The notes: a model not told the origin generated them from the sequence alone. DNA of 64,000 bases from Epiperipatus broadwayi (GCA_028023455.1 JAQFVV010012400.1:10158248-10222247); one strand, 5' to 3'; positions 1-10,287 are shown, numbered from the stretch's first letter. Numbers and translations: made by a program.

Positions 1-33
1 ATAAAAACAGAGCCAGAAAACAACCCAACACAT

Positions 34-246
34 ATGACGGACCAAGAAGCCACATTTCATCTGTATATAAGAGGGCTCAAACCAAGATGTTTTGCATGTG
101 GAAAAAGAGGACACATAGCGACTGTTTGTAAGGAAAAAAATCAAGAAAAAAAAGACCAAAGTAATTTCAATTTAGTAGAAACGATTACAGTAAACACATA
201 TAATAACACACAACTGCAAAATTCACACCTTCAAAACTCAACTTAA
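34..246 (+). pseudogene. ORF1 fragment of the LINE with a CCHC zinc knuckle
   Basis: A 70-codon open stretch contains CFACGKRGHIATVC at about residues 19-32, a perfect C-x2-C-x4-H-x4-C zinc knuckle, preceded by a YIRGLKPR segment and followed by a lysine/glutamate-rich run. Such knuckles in LINE ORF1 proteins bind the element's RNA in a ribonucleoprotein particle. The piece is an internal part of a larger ORF1 whose N-terminal half lies outside the window, and the methionine at 34 is probably not the true start. Stops follow at once, so the copy is inactive. A Gag of an LTR element is the alternative, but the downstream endonuclease and RT make a LINE far more likely. Confidence 0.75.
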
Positions 247-780
247 ACAAAATTAATACAACAACAGAGAAAAATAAAAATGGAAATACTTATACAGCTG
301 TAAACACAGAACAAATAATTGAAATGGAAATAAAAGAAAATGAAGACTCACATTCTAATGGAAAAACAAAACAAAGATGACCCAACAAAAACAATAGAAA
401 ATAAAACATATCTCTGGCCAAAATAAACACAGAATTCTAAACAAGACAGCTACTGAAATCATGGATAAAATTGCAGAAAGCCTTCCAGCAATTGAGAATA
501 TAACAAAAGAAAGCAAAAGAAAACAAGAGAGAAATTAAAAAAATCAAAACTAATGCAAAAAAACTCCAACCAGCAGAAAGGAAAATTCAAGAAAAATATA
601 GAAATGGAAACAGATGATGAACGACTAACCAATTCAGAATATGACAGTGAAAGTGATCATTTTAAACACAGGCATATAAACACAGACACATACAACCCAC
701 AAACAACACCAGTTTTAAAAACCAAAAATGCAGACACAGAGACAGTACCAACAACAACTAAAAAAATAAAGTAGTCAACA
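247..780 (+). pseudogene. Degenerate C-terminal part of LINE ORF1
   Basis: A-rich sequence with short open pieces in shifting frames. The longest (553-774, 73 codons) is rich in Lys, Glu, Asp, Ser and Thr, for example METDDERLTNSEYDSESD, a hydrophilic disordered tail with no domain recognised. Its position between the zinc knuckle and the endonuclease start fits the end of ORF1. It could only have acted as a linker or charge-rich tail; this is inferred from position and composition. Confidence 0.5.
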
Positions 781-817
781 CATCTCAAAGCAAAAAATCT
801 ATAAATCAAAAACCAGC

Positions 818-1450
818 ATGATTATAAGGGTAGCTGCAGTTAATGTAAGGGATATAAACTCCAGGACAAAAATACAGAATATAAACAAATGGATGCAAAT
901 CATACAACCAAGCATCTTTGGGCTCCTTGAAGCCAAAATACATAGTGGATCAAAATTGATCCAGCATAAGTCATGAGCACACAAGGTTTTTGTGCATGCT
1001 CAAGAGACTCATCTGCACCAGCCAGTGGGACAGGAATATACATAAGCCAGAATTGTCCCTTCACTACTTTCAAAATAATCTACATAGACTCAAACCTAGT
1101 AATCACAACATTTTACCACAAAAATCTCTCAATCAATATCATATATGTATATATTCCACCAGGGCCAATTAAAATCAATAGAATAATTGCAACAATAAAC
1201 TCAATGCTGGCAAACAATCCTTACCCAACAATACTAATAGAGGATTTTAACATGAGCTACCAAAAGTTTTTTAATAAGTGGATTCACCAATTAGCAATAT
1301 CACTTATGAGTAGAGAAGGATTCCTACCACCAAACTCCATATCCTTCTATAACAGCAGATAAGGAACTCTGATAGACCTGCTGTTCTATTCCCCAATGCT
1401 GCATCAAGTAATAGAAATGAGTCTATCCCCCACATGCAGTGCAAATAATA
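818..1450 (+). pseudogene. LINE ORF2 endonuclease domain (APE type), broken
   Basis: The ATG at 818 begins a frame reading MIIRVAAVNVRDINS and then FGLLEAK; in APE-type LINE endonucleases the N-terminal Asn motif and the metal-binding Glu of L-x-E-x-K lie at these places. After a stop at 974-976 and a frameshift, 973-1362 continues in another frame with GTGIYIS, an ILIEDFNMSY segment (family consensus GDFN, so the Gly is lost) and, after a further stop, GTLIDLLFYS near 1363-1395, matching the S-x-I-D-hydrophobic motif near the end of the domain. This enzyme nicks target DNA to prime reverse transcription. At least two frame breaks make this copy inactive. Recognised from motifs, not from an alignment. 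Confidence 0.75.
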
Positions 1451-2220
1451 AAAATAAATTTAGATACAAATTATAACCAATAATATTACCTACAGAAAAT
1501 CACAAGAATTCTTCTGCCAATCAATACACAGGAAGTTTTTTTCTCAGAAATATACATAGCAATAAACAAACTAAATCAAATGGACCTTGACCCCATAAAA
1601 ATATAAAGCTTTCACAGAAATCATATCTTATAATATCAATCATATGACCCAAAAAAACAAACCCACCAACAAAACTCATAACATTGGCAGAAGAAATATA
1701 TAAAAAGATCATAACAACAAAACCAATCAAAAATAACCAAGAAATCATTGTTAAACTTACACAGCTATACAATCAAACATGTAACCAATTAAAACAATAT
1801 ATTGCCATCAAAAAGAAAAAAAAATATGTTTAACAGAACAACACACTTGGACCCATGGTTACATTAGGTGAGCATTAGAATATCCATCAACTAAAAAAGT
1901 ACCTATGGCAATTAAAACAAGAAGTAAAGTGATAACAGACTATAACATGATGGAACTCATCTTTCAATACTTCAGAAGTAAACTCACAACAAACAACCAA
2001 TGGAAGATCCCAGAAAATTACTTTGGAAAACCTGAAAATGAAAACCCCTATAAAATAGAAGATTTTGCAAGAATACTTACAACATTACAAAGCACTTATC
2101 ACCAGGACCACCCGGGATCCCAAAATTTGTACTAACTCATCTAAGTCAATTTACAAATAAATTACTATGCCAACTAGCAAATCAACTTTCACAAAAATTT
2201 ATATAACCTACAAGGTCTAA
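1451..2220 (+). pseudogene. LINE ORF2 linker between endonuclease and RT, degenerate
   Basis: AT-rich sequence joining the endonuclease and RT parts. The piece at 1905-2135 reads in one frame and contains NPYKIEDFARILTTLQS followed by HPGSQ, which resembles the stretch just before the RT fingers of LINEs (an E-x2-xx-I/L pattern followed by PGxDG). Several stops and a homopolymer A run near 2247 lie around it. The frame at 1521-1772 on the minus strand is a chance frame of this region. Confidence 0.45.
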
Positions 2221-2850
2221 TCCCGATATCAATGGCCCCTTTCATAAAAAAAAAAAAAAATAGAATCCATCTTGGAAATTACAAATTTAAGATCCATTTC
2301 AATGGAGCTATTGGGAATCAAAATTCTAGAAAAAGTACTAAAAGAAAAGATAGAACCCTACATCTTACCAATAATATCAGAACATCAATATGCTAAAAAA
2401 GGGTCTTCAACAAGCCAAGCAGCTCTAATATATAAAACAATAGTAAATTCAACAATAAAAAAACACGGGCCCATGGTAGTACAATTGGATTTTGAGAGTG
2501 CTTTTGACTCTGTCCCCATCAACAAACTAATCAATCAATTAAAAAAAACAAATATATACATAAACCCTCTACTTGAAAAAAATCAAGGAAAAATTACAAG
2601 GAATACAAATACCAAACACCAATCTTTACATACCCTGTATAGCCTACATGGATGACGTTAAGTTTTTTCTAACTTCAAAGAAACAACTACATACACTCCA
2701 AAAAATAATAGAAGACTATACAGCAAAATTTCATCTGAAAATAAATACTAATAAATCAGCTGTGTGGTCAATTTTTACTGGGAAAACCAACACACAAATA
2801 TACCAAGGAAAAACGAATAAGTTTCTGGGTTTCCCATTTCATTTGTGAAT
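2221..2850 (+). pseudogene. LINE ORF2 reverse transcriptase domain with motif B deleted
   Basis: The frame at 2272-2655 carries a degraded RPIS-like start, KILEKVLKEKIEPYI, an EHQYAKKGSSTSQA segment (family: HQ-x-GF-x-x-xRST) and QLDFESAFDSV, the motif A with the first catalytic Asp. A frame shifted by one (2573-2848) continues with CIAYMDDVKFFL, the YMDD catalytic motif C, and ends NKFLGFPF, the usual L-G-x motif E. Only about 55 residues separate motifs A and C, and no QG-x-PLSP motif B is present, so a deletion removed the nucleotide-selecting segment. With the frameshift this makes the copy non-functional. The family enzyme copies its RNA at a nicked target. Confidence 0.85.
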
Positions 2851-3900
2851 GGGGCAGATGAGAAGAACATTACAAGACAAAATCTTAACACAAACAGAAA
2901 GAATCACAGACTCACTTGCTAAATCATACCTTTCTCTGTACTCAAAGGTTGCTCTCTTCAACCAACTGATAATGACAAATATCACATGCTACCTACCAGC
3001 GATAAAGTTTACCAAAAAATTTATATGAACAGTAAACTCCCTATGCAATAAACTACTTTGGAATAAAAAGGTGGTAGCCATTTCAATGAGGCAATTAAGC
3101 CAACCCACAAAACAAAATGGGCTCGGACTACATACAATTTCAACTTATTACACACAAAAAATAATAAACCTGCTGATTACAATGTTTACAAAGTTTTCAA
3201 ATATTCAAAAAATAATAGATTTAATACCTACTGACTGACCACCTACCAAAGACAACTATATAGCCACACTTTTAGGCAGCATAAGAAATCAAAGGAACAA
3301 AATAACCCTGTCTAAACCAATTAAATACACATACTAGCACAAGATATCAACAACAAAATGGTCCTTGAAATAAACAATGCACAGCTCCTAAAAAATATAA
3401 AAATTGGTACCTGGAGCCTAAAGTCTTCGACTTCATAGTCAAAGTAAATCTGAATGCCTTGCCTACATCACAGTCATTTATTTTAAAAGGTTCTTTATGA
3501 AAGTAGACCCACTGTACAGGTTATGCCAAAGAGAGGAAGAAATACAACATCATTTTCTAAACAATTGTCTGGGATTGGAAAAGGTAAGACAAATAATGAT
3601 AAATAACTACCATCAGAAAGACACAACAATGGCAAAATTTCTCCAGGTATACAAAAAAAATGCAATCCCAACAATAAAAGCAGTGACATTTAGCTTGTAT
3701 GCATAATGGTACACCAGATGTAAATTCAATTTCGACTACAATGCAAAACAAAACCTCTTCACATTCCATCACAAGCTAGAAAAAACAAAAGAAAGGGATA
3801 ACATGCTAGCATCACCAGATATTTTTGCTGAAACTTGGTCACTATTTAAACTAAAATCAGCACTATAGTTGAAAAACAGGAAAAGAAATACAGAATAACA
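2851..3900 (+). pseudogene. LINE ORF2 thumb and C-terminal region with damaged Cys/His motif
   Basis: Degenerate sequence after the RT palm. In 3497-3706 an open piece reads PLYRLCQREEEIQHHFLNNC. The family motif at this place is P-x-C-x2-C followed by E-x2-x-H-x-F-x2-C; here the first Cys is Tyr while the second Cys, the His pair and the last Cys remain. This C-terminal knuckle is needed for RNA binding in L1-type elements. The opposite-strand frames at 3495-3689 and 3557-3772 are chance frames. Confidence 0.65.
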
Positions 3901-4195
3901 CAGCTAAAAAAAAGAACACAATACACCAAAACCAGAAGGACACACATGACGGGGTCCATCAACATAATGTATATAGAAAAAAATTAGACAAGCTGAATTC
4001 AGGCAACTTTCAATCCCTCAAGATAGCAAAAACACAACATAAAGAACTCAAGAGAAAGCTTTTTCTCTCTTATATATCTGTGAACAATCTTATGCCCAGA
4101 AGAATTGTTTAGACACAGGAACAGACTTATGCTTACTGTGTAAGCCCAATCTTACCGATGTAATCATTGTTTTTTAATCAATAAAGTATGCTTTG
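3901..4195 (+). other. LINE 3' untranslated region
   Basis: Non-coding tail after the last LINE coding remnant. It ends with AATAAA at about 4179-4184 followed within 20 bases by the sequence AGTATGCTTTG. No long poly(A) follows, so the tail is either eroded or of the short type. Confidence 0.55.
4179..4184 (+). promoter_or_regulatory. Polyadenylation signal AATAAA of the LINE
   Basis: Exact AATAAA hexamer within ATCAATAAAGTATG at the 3' end of the element, at the expected distance from the coding relic. Confidence 0.5.
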
Positions 4196-4421
4196 AAACA
4201 TATTTATATTACACTTTATAACAATCTCCATCAACTTCCAATCATGCACTCCTAGATAAATATGATAATGTTTAAAATTAAGAAATTAAAAAGTATTATT
4301 ATTTTGACTTTTATCAGTTGTAACCCTAATTTGCAAGAACCATGAGAATAATTTGAAGTGCATGTGCATTAATTTGTTTTTTAAAATCTAAGTAAAGAAA
4401 CTTACCTATTGTTAAGCCTAC

Positions 4422-4793
4422 AATAATTAAAAACTAATCTTTCTTATTGCATTGCCAAATGTATATCATACAATATTAAATCATCCATGCACTTTACTAC
4501 TGTTACACAATGCTTTATTTACCACCCTCTTCTACAGTTAACAGTTTCGATCACCCCAGCAATCTTCTTCAGAACTTTTATATCTCCTAACTTGCTAAAT
4601 TCAAAACTTTAGCAGTTGAAGTTAGGAGATATAAAAGTTCTGAAGAAGATTGCTAGGGCAATGCAGTTAAAGTTTCTGAAAAAGATTGCTGGGGCAATCG
4701 AAACTGTAAACTGTAAAAGAGGGTGGTAAATAAAGCATTGCGTAACAATAGTAAAGTGCATGGATGATTTAGTATTATATAATAATTAAAAAC
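4422..4793. mobile_element. Palindromic (fold-back) element with a flanking 13-bp direct repeat
   Basis: The left arm (about 4472-4595) and right arm (about 4616-4780) are inverted copies of each other, including the blocks ATCATCCATGCACTTTACT and CTTTATTTACCACCCTCTTC with their reverse complements. The right arm has an extra internal copy of the TCTGAA-AAGATTGCT block. The 13-mer AATAATTAAAAAC occurs at 4422-4434 and again at 4781-4793, which may be a target-site duplication. A transcript would fold into a hairpin of more than 100 bp. No coding frame. A MITE-like or inverted-duplicate origin is possible. Confidence 0.7.
4533..4582 (-). ncRNA. Hammerhead-like core inside the palindrome
   Basis: On the minus strand the left arm reads AGUU-CUGAAGA, then an extra A, the hairpin GAUUGC-UGGG-GUGAUC, then GAA-ACUGU-U and AACU. 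CUGAAGA and GAA match the hammerhead core (position 7 may vary); AGUU can pair with AACU as stem I; ACUGU is self-complementary apart from a central U-U. The extra A after the core and weak stem III make activity doubtful. Copies in the right arm (4635-4715, plus) have lost G8 or the GAAA. Confidence 0.35.
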
Positions 4794-4799
4794 ACTGAA

Positions 4800-5955
4800 T
4801 AAAGCCCTTTAGTATATGTACATTTTGATAGCTCTTACTCTAATAAATTTCCAAAAAATATATAATCATTATTACTTAGTCAGGGCATTTGATATGTTTA
4901 AGCAAAATGATCTATTAAGTTGGCCAAATCCAATAATTTTAATGGTATTTATTTCCTGTAGTCAGTGGGAAGTGGTTGAAAACTGAATAGAAATATCCAT
5001 AGAGATGTGATGCATTTCTAATCTATTGTCCTTCATGATTCTTAGACAATTTGTAATGTTTAGAATATATATGAAGTGATTATGTATTTAATTCAATATA
5101 ATAATAATAAATCCTTCACTGAAAAAAGAATATTAATTATTAGTTAATTTTAAATAATACACGATCTCCCAATTAACCATTTAGTTATTATTAAACTCAG
5201 AATACCAGTTGTATCAGATAAGAATTTTACATAAACATATATATTTCTTTTGATATATTTATAATTGTTCAAATGACATAATTTTTGATAAGTTTAACCT
5301 TTCACCTTTATTAGGTTGGCAATTTTTATTGTCACTTGCACTTGTTTAACTTTTTTAATAATTTGTATCATTTATCAGATCATTTTTCTCATGCAAGAAT
5401 AATTTGATGTGTAGAGCTTATATCTATCATATACAATGGGCAATGAACATGGAGGTTTCTCAGACTATTGCAACTTTTTTATTGTTTCATGCTTAAAATA
5501 CTTTATATAAAGCTCATTCAATTGTTTATTATTTGTCTTTAACCAGTTTATGTCTTCAACATTGCTACTATAACATATAATGTTATTAGAAAAAAGCTAA
5601 TTTAATATCTTCTATCAAATCACTATGAAAGTAAAATGTAAATGTTATATATAATAAGCAAATTTTGAATTATTAAGTTCTGACTATATTAGATTCATAG
5701 AACAATATCTCTTCATCAGCTGTGTCAAGTTCTAAACATCAAAGGCTATCATTCTGTAAAATATTTGTTCTTAATACATTATTTTTTTTTTGTTATTGAA
5801 GATAAATCTTATTCAAATGATTTTTAACATGGAAACAACAACACAACATTATGAAACTGGATAACTTTCATGATTTTTAATATGCAAGATTTGACACTTA
5901 TAACATGTTTTCCAATGTCTAATGTTTCTGTATAATTCAATTTATCCACATTTTG
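4800..5955. other. AT-rich non-coding DNA, nothing recognised
   Basis: No frame, RNA gene or clear repeat is supported. Short T and A runs (for example near 5783-5792) are the only structure seen. Confidence 0.4.
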
Positions 5956-5959
5956 TTAT

Positions 5960-6090
5960 GATTTAATCAATGATGAAGATATTTAAATTTGATGACTTGG
6001 ACCAAATGATAAAGATATTTAACAAAAACTTATCTTGGGAATCATTTGTGTTTTTCAGATGTCTGTATTTATTTGTTTGAAGGAGAGTAA
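5960..6090 (+). repeat. Degenerate copy of ribozyme repeat family Rz1
   Basis: GACTTGGACCAA at 5993-6004 followed by ATGATAAAG, then TCTTGGGAATCATTTGTG at 6043-6060, aligns with the Rz1 ribozyme (GGACCAA-CTGATGAG ... TTGGGGATCATTTGTC). CCAA/TTGG of stem I is kept, but C3 and G8 are mutated and stem II is lost, so this copy cannot cleave. Best seen as an old relative of the copy at 17.5 kb. Confidence 0.6.
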
Positions 6091-6180
6091 TATTTGGATG
6101 AAGATTTTCAAATAAATTATATTTCTAAGTTATATCCTTGTTGCTTTAGTATCAATTTATGAAAGGCATTTCTAAAAAGC

Positions 6181-6295
6181 AATTAAATGGTTTGTTGCTC
6201 AGTAGATCACAAAATGTTTGAACACTGAAATTGTTAAATTGGGATTCAATCCAGAGAGTTTTAGCTCTCAAGTTTGTCACTGCACAAAGCAATAT
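6181..6295 (+). repeat. tRNA-derived SINE copy (tSINE family)
   Basis: One of the clearest copies of a dispersed family. It carries a pol III box A-like TTGCTCAGTAGATC near 6194 and, about 45 bases on, a box B-like GGGATTCAATCC at 6241-6252, the spacing seen in tRNA genes. Family blocks GTTTGAACACTG and TTTAGCTCTCAAGTTTGTCACT are present. Transcription by pol III and mobilisation by a LINE are family knowledge, not shown here. Confidence 0.6.
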
Positions 6296-6299
6296 AGTA

Positions 6300-6877
6300 T
6301 AAAGGTATTACTCATGTTAAGAAAACAGCCAATTAACTAGACCGTAAATCTATTTCAATTGAAATTTGATCCAATAAGTTTTTTTTAATGTGTATTTTAT
6401 ACTTCTAGTATAGCAAGTTTCCCCTTAATATTATAATTTCTAGCAATATGCTTTTGTCATGCATAATTTATGGCGCTATGATATAGAACAATTATCCATT
6501 ATCAAAAGTCAAGATCCTAAAAGATGATGAATGATTAGCATTCTGATTATGAAGCAAGGACTTTAAATGTAATGTCTACTTGAATTAATATAAAAAGTAC
6601 TATAGAAAAAAATCAGGTCTCTGTTCAAAATACAAAGATAAACATGCTAATGCAGTTAAAATAGCTTTGAAAGCTAAAAAATAAAAGTCAAAAACTTGTG
6701 ATTATCATAAAATTTTATTCACAAATTTACATTTGCAATGTCTATTGAATTACTGTTAATGAGGGCCTAGAAAAGTAAGACAATTGCTCCCAATTAGGAA
6801 AAACCAACATTTTTCACTCAGAATTTAATTTGCACATTTTTTATTTAAATCAATCCAGGTACAATTTAGTAATAACT
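6300..6877. other. AT-rich non-coding DNA
   Basis: No supported gene. A TGATGTGATGTGATG run starts near 6878, where the next LINE tail begins. Confidence 0.35.
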
Positions 6878-6934
6878 GATGTGATGTGATGTATTGTGGC
6901 TTCTCTTTAAACGAAGTCAAGAATATCTCAGCAA

Positions 6935-7290
6935 TTATGCCCAGATAAACCTGCTGGCCACTTTATTTTCCATTCCCCACTCTAAATTTTTCCATATTCT
7001 GCTCCATCCCATTTCCACAACATAATTTGTCAACTCTATAACCGTTATATCTAAATCCCCTTTATCTTTTCCCAAACCCAGCATAAAAACCAATAATTCA
7101 CTTTCTGTATAATCACTTTTTTCATATTTATTCTTCCATAACTTCATTATATGTACCCTTTCTGTTTTCAAGCATTTAATTCAATTAACAAATGCCTAAT
7201 ATTTTCTATTCCTTCCTTACATAATTTACAAAATAAATCACCCATTTTTTTCCATTTACATGTATATTCTCTTGTAGCTAAAGATCCCGT
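6935..7290 (-). pseudogene. LINE ORF2 C-terminal end with damaged zinc-knuckle motif
   Basis: Between 7290 and 7171 the minus strand reads DLFCKLCKEGIENIRHLLIE in one frame, the C-x2-C-x7-H-x4-C motif of LINE C-termini with the last Cys replaced (Leu). After a one-base shift the protein continues ALKTERVHIMKLWKNKYE and ends SRFIWA at 6935. A stop and the frame change disable the copy. Confidence 0.6.
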
Positions 7291-7695
7291 TCAAGCCTTA
7301 AATAATAAACTACTTTCCTTACTATTATCATATATTAACTCACACCTAATATTCTCTTTATTTCTATATATATATATATTTAAATTCTTTTTACTCTCCA
7401 TACTATTTCTCCATCTCTCTAACTCCCTATTCTTTATTAATAAGTCTATTCTTTTATCCCACTCCTTACTACTACAACACTCAAAAATCCTCTTAACACA
7501 ATCATCCCATCTTTTGTACAAATATACTGATATAAATTCTTTATCCAAATCTTTTGCATACCACATTACCTTTCTCACCCATCTTGTTACCTGCCCTTTA
7601 CTCATAACCCAATTAAATACTATTTTAGCTATTCTTTTATTATCCACAAATTGCAATCTACCAAACATTTTCATTTTACTTTTTGCATCTCTCAT
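7291..7695 (-). pseudogene. LINE ORF2 C-terminal region, upstream piece
   Basis: 134 codons open on the minus strand. The sequence contains NKRIAKIVFNWVMSKGQ followed by WVRKVMWYAKDLDKEFI and a KRWDDCVKRIF segment, then a polar helix-rich run. This is the pattern (R-x-A-x-K-V-F-x-W ... W-x-x-E-V ... W) of the post-RT region of many L1-like and related LINEs, which I recognise without being able to align it. It has no catalytic residues. The methionine is internal to the original ORF2. It joins the piece at 6935-7171 through a stop-containing gap, so the element is dead. The plus-strand frame 7151-7711 is its antisense shadow. Confidence 0.65.
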
Positions 7696-7697
7696 AT

Positions 7698-7795
7698 GTG
7701 ATGTGATGTGATGTATTATGGCTTCTCCTTAAACGAAGTCCAGAATATCTCAGCAATTATGCCCAGATAAACCTGTTAGCCACTTTATTTTACAT
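7698..7795 (-). mobile_element. Second, very short 3' end of the same LINE
   Basis: About 98 bases match the 3' end at 6878-6977 almost base for base, including TCTGGGCATAATTGCTGAGA on the minus strand and the CATCACATCAC tail. Only the stop-codon region and untranslated tail are kept, as expected for an extreme 5' truncation. Confidence 0.75.
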
Positions 7796-9730
7796 TCCTT
7801 ATATGAATTAAATTTCGAATAGAGATAGAAAGCTAAAATCTTAAATTTTATTTTTGTTTTATCTATAGTAAAACATAGGATAAGAATAAAATTTGCGTAT
7901 ATATTTTCAACTGAATCTTCTCATATGGATATGGATAGTTTAGAACAGTGACATAGGGTACTCAGCCCAATTCTATCACTTCCGATGATTATGTGAATAT
8001 TCGTGTGAATTGCTAAACAATGCCATTCAATTACCTTTTTTCTTTCTATTGCGACGATTAGTAAATAATGTGATATTGCATTTCTGTTAGAAACAAAATC
8101 AAAGTTATTAGATTTTCGCAATTATTTAAAGGCTTTATGGCATAATGCTTATTGCACTCTCCTGACTCACATAATCTGGAGTTTGAATTTGGACCTGCAA
8201 ATTGTGGACATTTTTACAAAACAGAATTAAAGATTTTTTCCCTAAGTTTTATGCCCATAGCCAACCTAGTTATCCATTTGGTATGGGTTAATAAATGGGT
8301 ATCTATCTATTTTGAGGGATGGTCCAGATTATAATATTTTGGTCAGAAGAATGTCAATGTGCTGATTATTAACAATGAAAATATGATGTGACCTTCACTA
8401 TCGATGGAAGATATATTGTTAACGGGGAGAAGGGGTTATTTAATTTATTATTATATTTTTGTAAGTGCATCTACGTAATAGAAATAATCAAACGTTTTTT
8501 ATCTGATCATCCCAATAATTAATTAATCTACTCTTCTAATTTTGAAAGGTTATATATTCACCTTATATATATAAGCACGTATAAAGAAAGCTATGTTGAT
8601 TTTTTCTATTTCAAGATCGCTTACAATTCACTAACTACAGTATGTTAAATATTGACTATATTTCTTAACTATTTGTTCGCGAATAAAAGCTTTTCCTATG
8701 AATCATCTCATCTTTTAGGAAGCCTATCCCATCTTATAACTTTGTAAATATTAATTACTTTTTGCAGGTGAATCAGGAAAAAACTTACAACAAGAATGCA
8801 ATATGAAAAGCGAAGGTCTGATTAAAATGACAAAAGAAGGTCACGACGATCAAAACAGAACAATAACAACAACAAAAGATAAAAACTAAGTATAATTAAA
8901 ACATCAAAAACAAACACGAGTAGACAGGTGAAAAGAAAAATTTAATTACAAATGTAATTATTTTTCAATAAAAATTGACTATTTAAGACGCTTGTCTACG
9001 AAATTCAGGAAGATCAAAAATGTTTGATTACTTCCGTAAAATAAGTATTTCGATATAGAATCAAGAAGGTTCATTCAAGGCTATATTAATAATTACTCAA
9101 CTCTTATTACATTCACATGTATATATAAAAGTGCATATTATTTACGTGTGTGTTCGCATTTATTGCTACAATATTTATTTCCCTTTTCGGTAATCGGTTT
9201 TCTTTTACTCATTATCTTCAGTAGATGAGATTAAATAGGGTTCAGTTATTCTGAGCCGCTCATTTCATTGATTATCTCTCTGTCCTAATTGTGGCGACTG
9301 GTATTCTGTGATTGTGAAACCACATTTCCATGTTTTAATTACATGCATAACAATTCTGATTCCAATTATTTTTATTTGTATTTGTTTTCTAATCTTTTAT
9401 TTATTGTCTTCATCTTTATTTTGGGAGTTAGAGCGGCCATGACATACAAATTACAGATAGTGATGATATGTATTAAGTTCCCTACCTATTGGTGGATTAT
9501 TTAATTAAACAATAAAATACTATAACAAAGTAATATCACTGATCATTAGTAGATTACCATTGTTTGCTACTCTCTTAACACTATTTATTTAACATCACAA
9601 TTTTTATTAAAATCATAAAATTTAATAAGCCCCCTTACATCATCAGGTTAAAGTTTAATATTTTTGAGATGATATTTGAAAAAGTACGAAGGAAAATACA
9701 AAATAAAATAAGAGATCAAAAATTGCAAGA
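7796..9730. other. Non-coding DNA with slightly higher complexity, nothing recognised
   Basis: Less repetitive than its surroundings and with scattered CG dinucleotides (for example 8470-8700 and 8980-9250), which suggests single-copy DNA. Short frames at 7921-8121, 8152-8334 and 9289-9504 have no recognisable domains and no coding bias that I can defend. No splice-framed exon could be supported. Confidence 0.35.
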
Positions 9731-9734
9731 ATAT

Positions 9735-9945
9735 ATATAATATATAGGGGTTTGAACTCAGACTTTCACATGACCTTCAACATCTCAGACTTTCACATGA
9801 CCTTCAACATCCATGCTATCTCATACTGCTGATAAACTTGCTCACATATATGTTGAAAAGATAAATAATCACCAATATACATATTTTGTGCTAAAGCAGC
9901 ACTCGTCGGTTGGTCCACATTATCATCTCCACACATATACATAAA
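9735..9945 (-). repeat. Ribozyme repeat Rz1b copy, inactive core
   Basis: On the minus strand: distal stem I AUAAU, GUGGACCAA, a mutated core CCGACGAG, stem II GUGCUG-CUU-UAGCAC, AAA where GAA is needed, stem III AUAUGUAU, A17, UUGGU and the distal partner AUUAU. Stem I (ACCAA/UUGGU plus AUAAU/AUUAU), stem II and stem III all still pair, but U4 is C, U7 is C and G12 is A, so cleavage is not expected. The 3' part contains GAGTTCAAACCCC (box B-like) and a perfect 27-bp tandem duplication at 9757-9783 and 9784-9810. Confidence 0.75.
9757..9810. repeat. Perfect 27-bp tandem duplication inside the Rz1b copy
   Basis: The unit beginning CTCAGACTTTCACATGACC occupies 9757-9783 and is repeated without a mismatch at 9784-9810. 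Perfect identity inside an otherwise decayed element implies a recent slippage-type event. Confidence 0.9.
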
Positions 9946-10287
9946 ATAAAATATTTATTATATTCATTTATGTATTTCTATTTCCACTAATCATGATCAG
10001 GAGGATAATGATGCATGGAAAGCAAGAGGGTTACTTCCTTTGTGGCTCTCTGAAGCAACTATATAGATACATGCATTGCTTTTAAAAGGGACAAATCATC
10101 AGAGAAATACACAAAAAAATTGATTATGATTTTTTTTGAAATGCTAATATCTGTACACATTTAAAATCTTTGTGTATATATATATGTGTGTTATAATAGA
10201 TACAGTAGTTACTCTGCATTCATGTTATTTGTTTTCAAGAATTTGCATGGATACCAAATTTATGAGTAATAATGAGCTCCATATAAT
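9946..10287. other. AT-rich non-coding DNA
   Basis: No gene supported. A short TA/TG run lies near 10173-10190. Confidence 0.35.

Larger units (their letters stand above)
1..4195 (+). mobile_element. L1/Tx1-like LINE retrotransposon, 5' end outside the window, decayed
   Basis: A long plus-strand non-LTR retrotransposon can be followed in order: ORF1 zinc knuckle, low-complexity ORF1 tail, apurinic-type endonuclease, reverse transcriptase, C-terminal Cys/His motif, and a 3' untranslated region ending with AATAAA. The A-rich, C-containing sense strand with few G is typical of such element bodies. The reading frame is broken many times by stops and frameshifts, and one catalytic RT block is missing, so the copy is dead. 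The order of domains and the single C-x2-C-x4-H-x4-C knuckle fit L1/Tx1-type elements. The 5' boundary lies left of the window; the 3' boundary is placed shortly after the poly(A) signal, where base composition changes. Confidence 0.85.
6878..7697 (-). mobile_element. 5'-truncated LINE, 3' part of ORF2 and tail
   Basis: Minus-strand element whose coding end (7695 down to 6935) is followed by a short untranslated tail finishing in CATCACATCACATCAG at 6878-6893, a microsatellite-like 3' end as in several LINE clades. It starts abruptly at 7697 against the tail of a second copy (7698-7795), giving a head-to-tail pair of 5'-truncated copies with near-identical 100-bp 3' ends. Confidence 0.8.

Noticed and set aside
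7151-7711. 186-codon plus-strand frame, the longest in the window
   Set aside because: It is the antisense of a LINE C-terminal relic that reads meaningful motifs on the minus strand; its Leu/Phe/Ile-only make-up is what such antisense gives.
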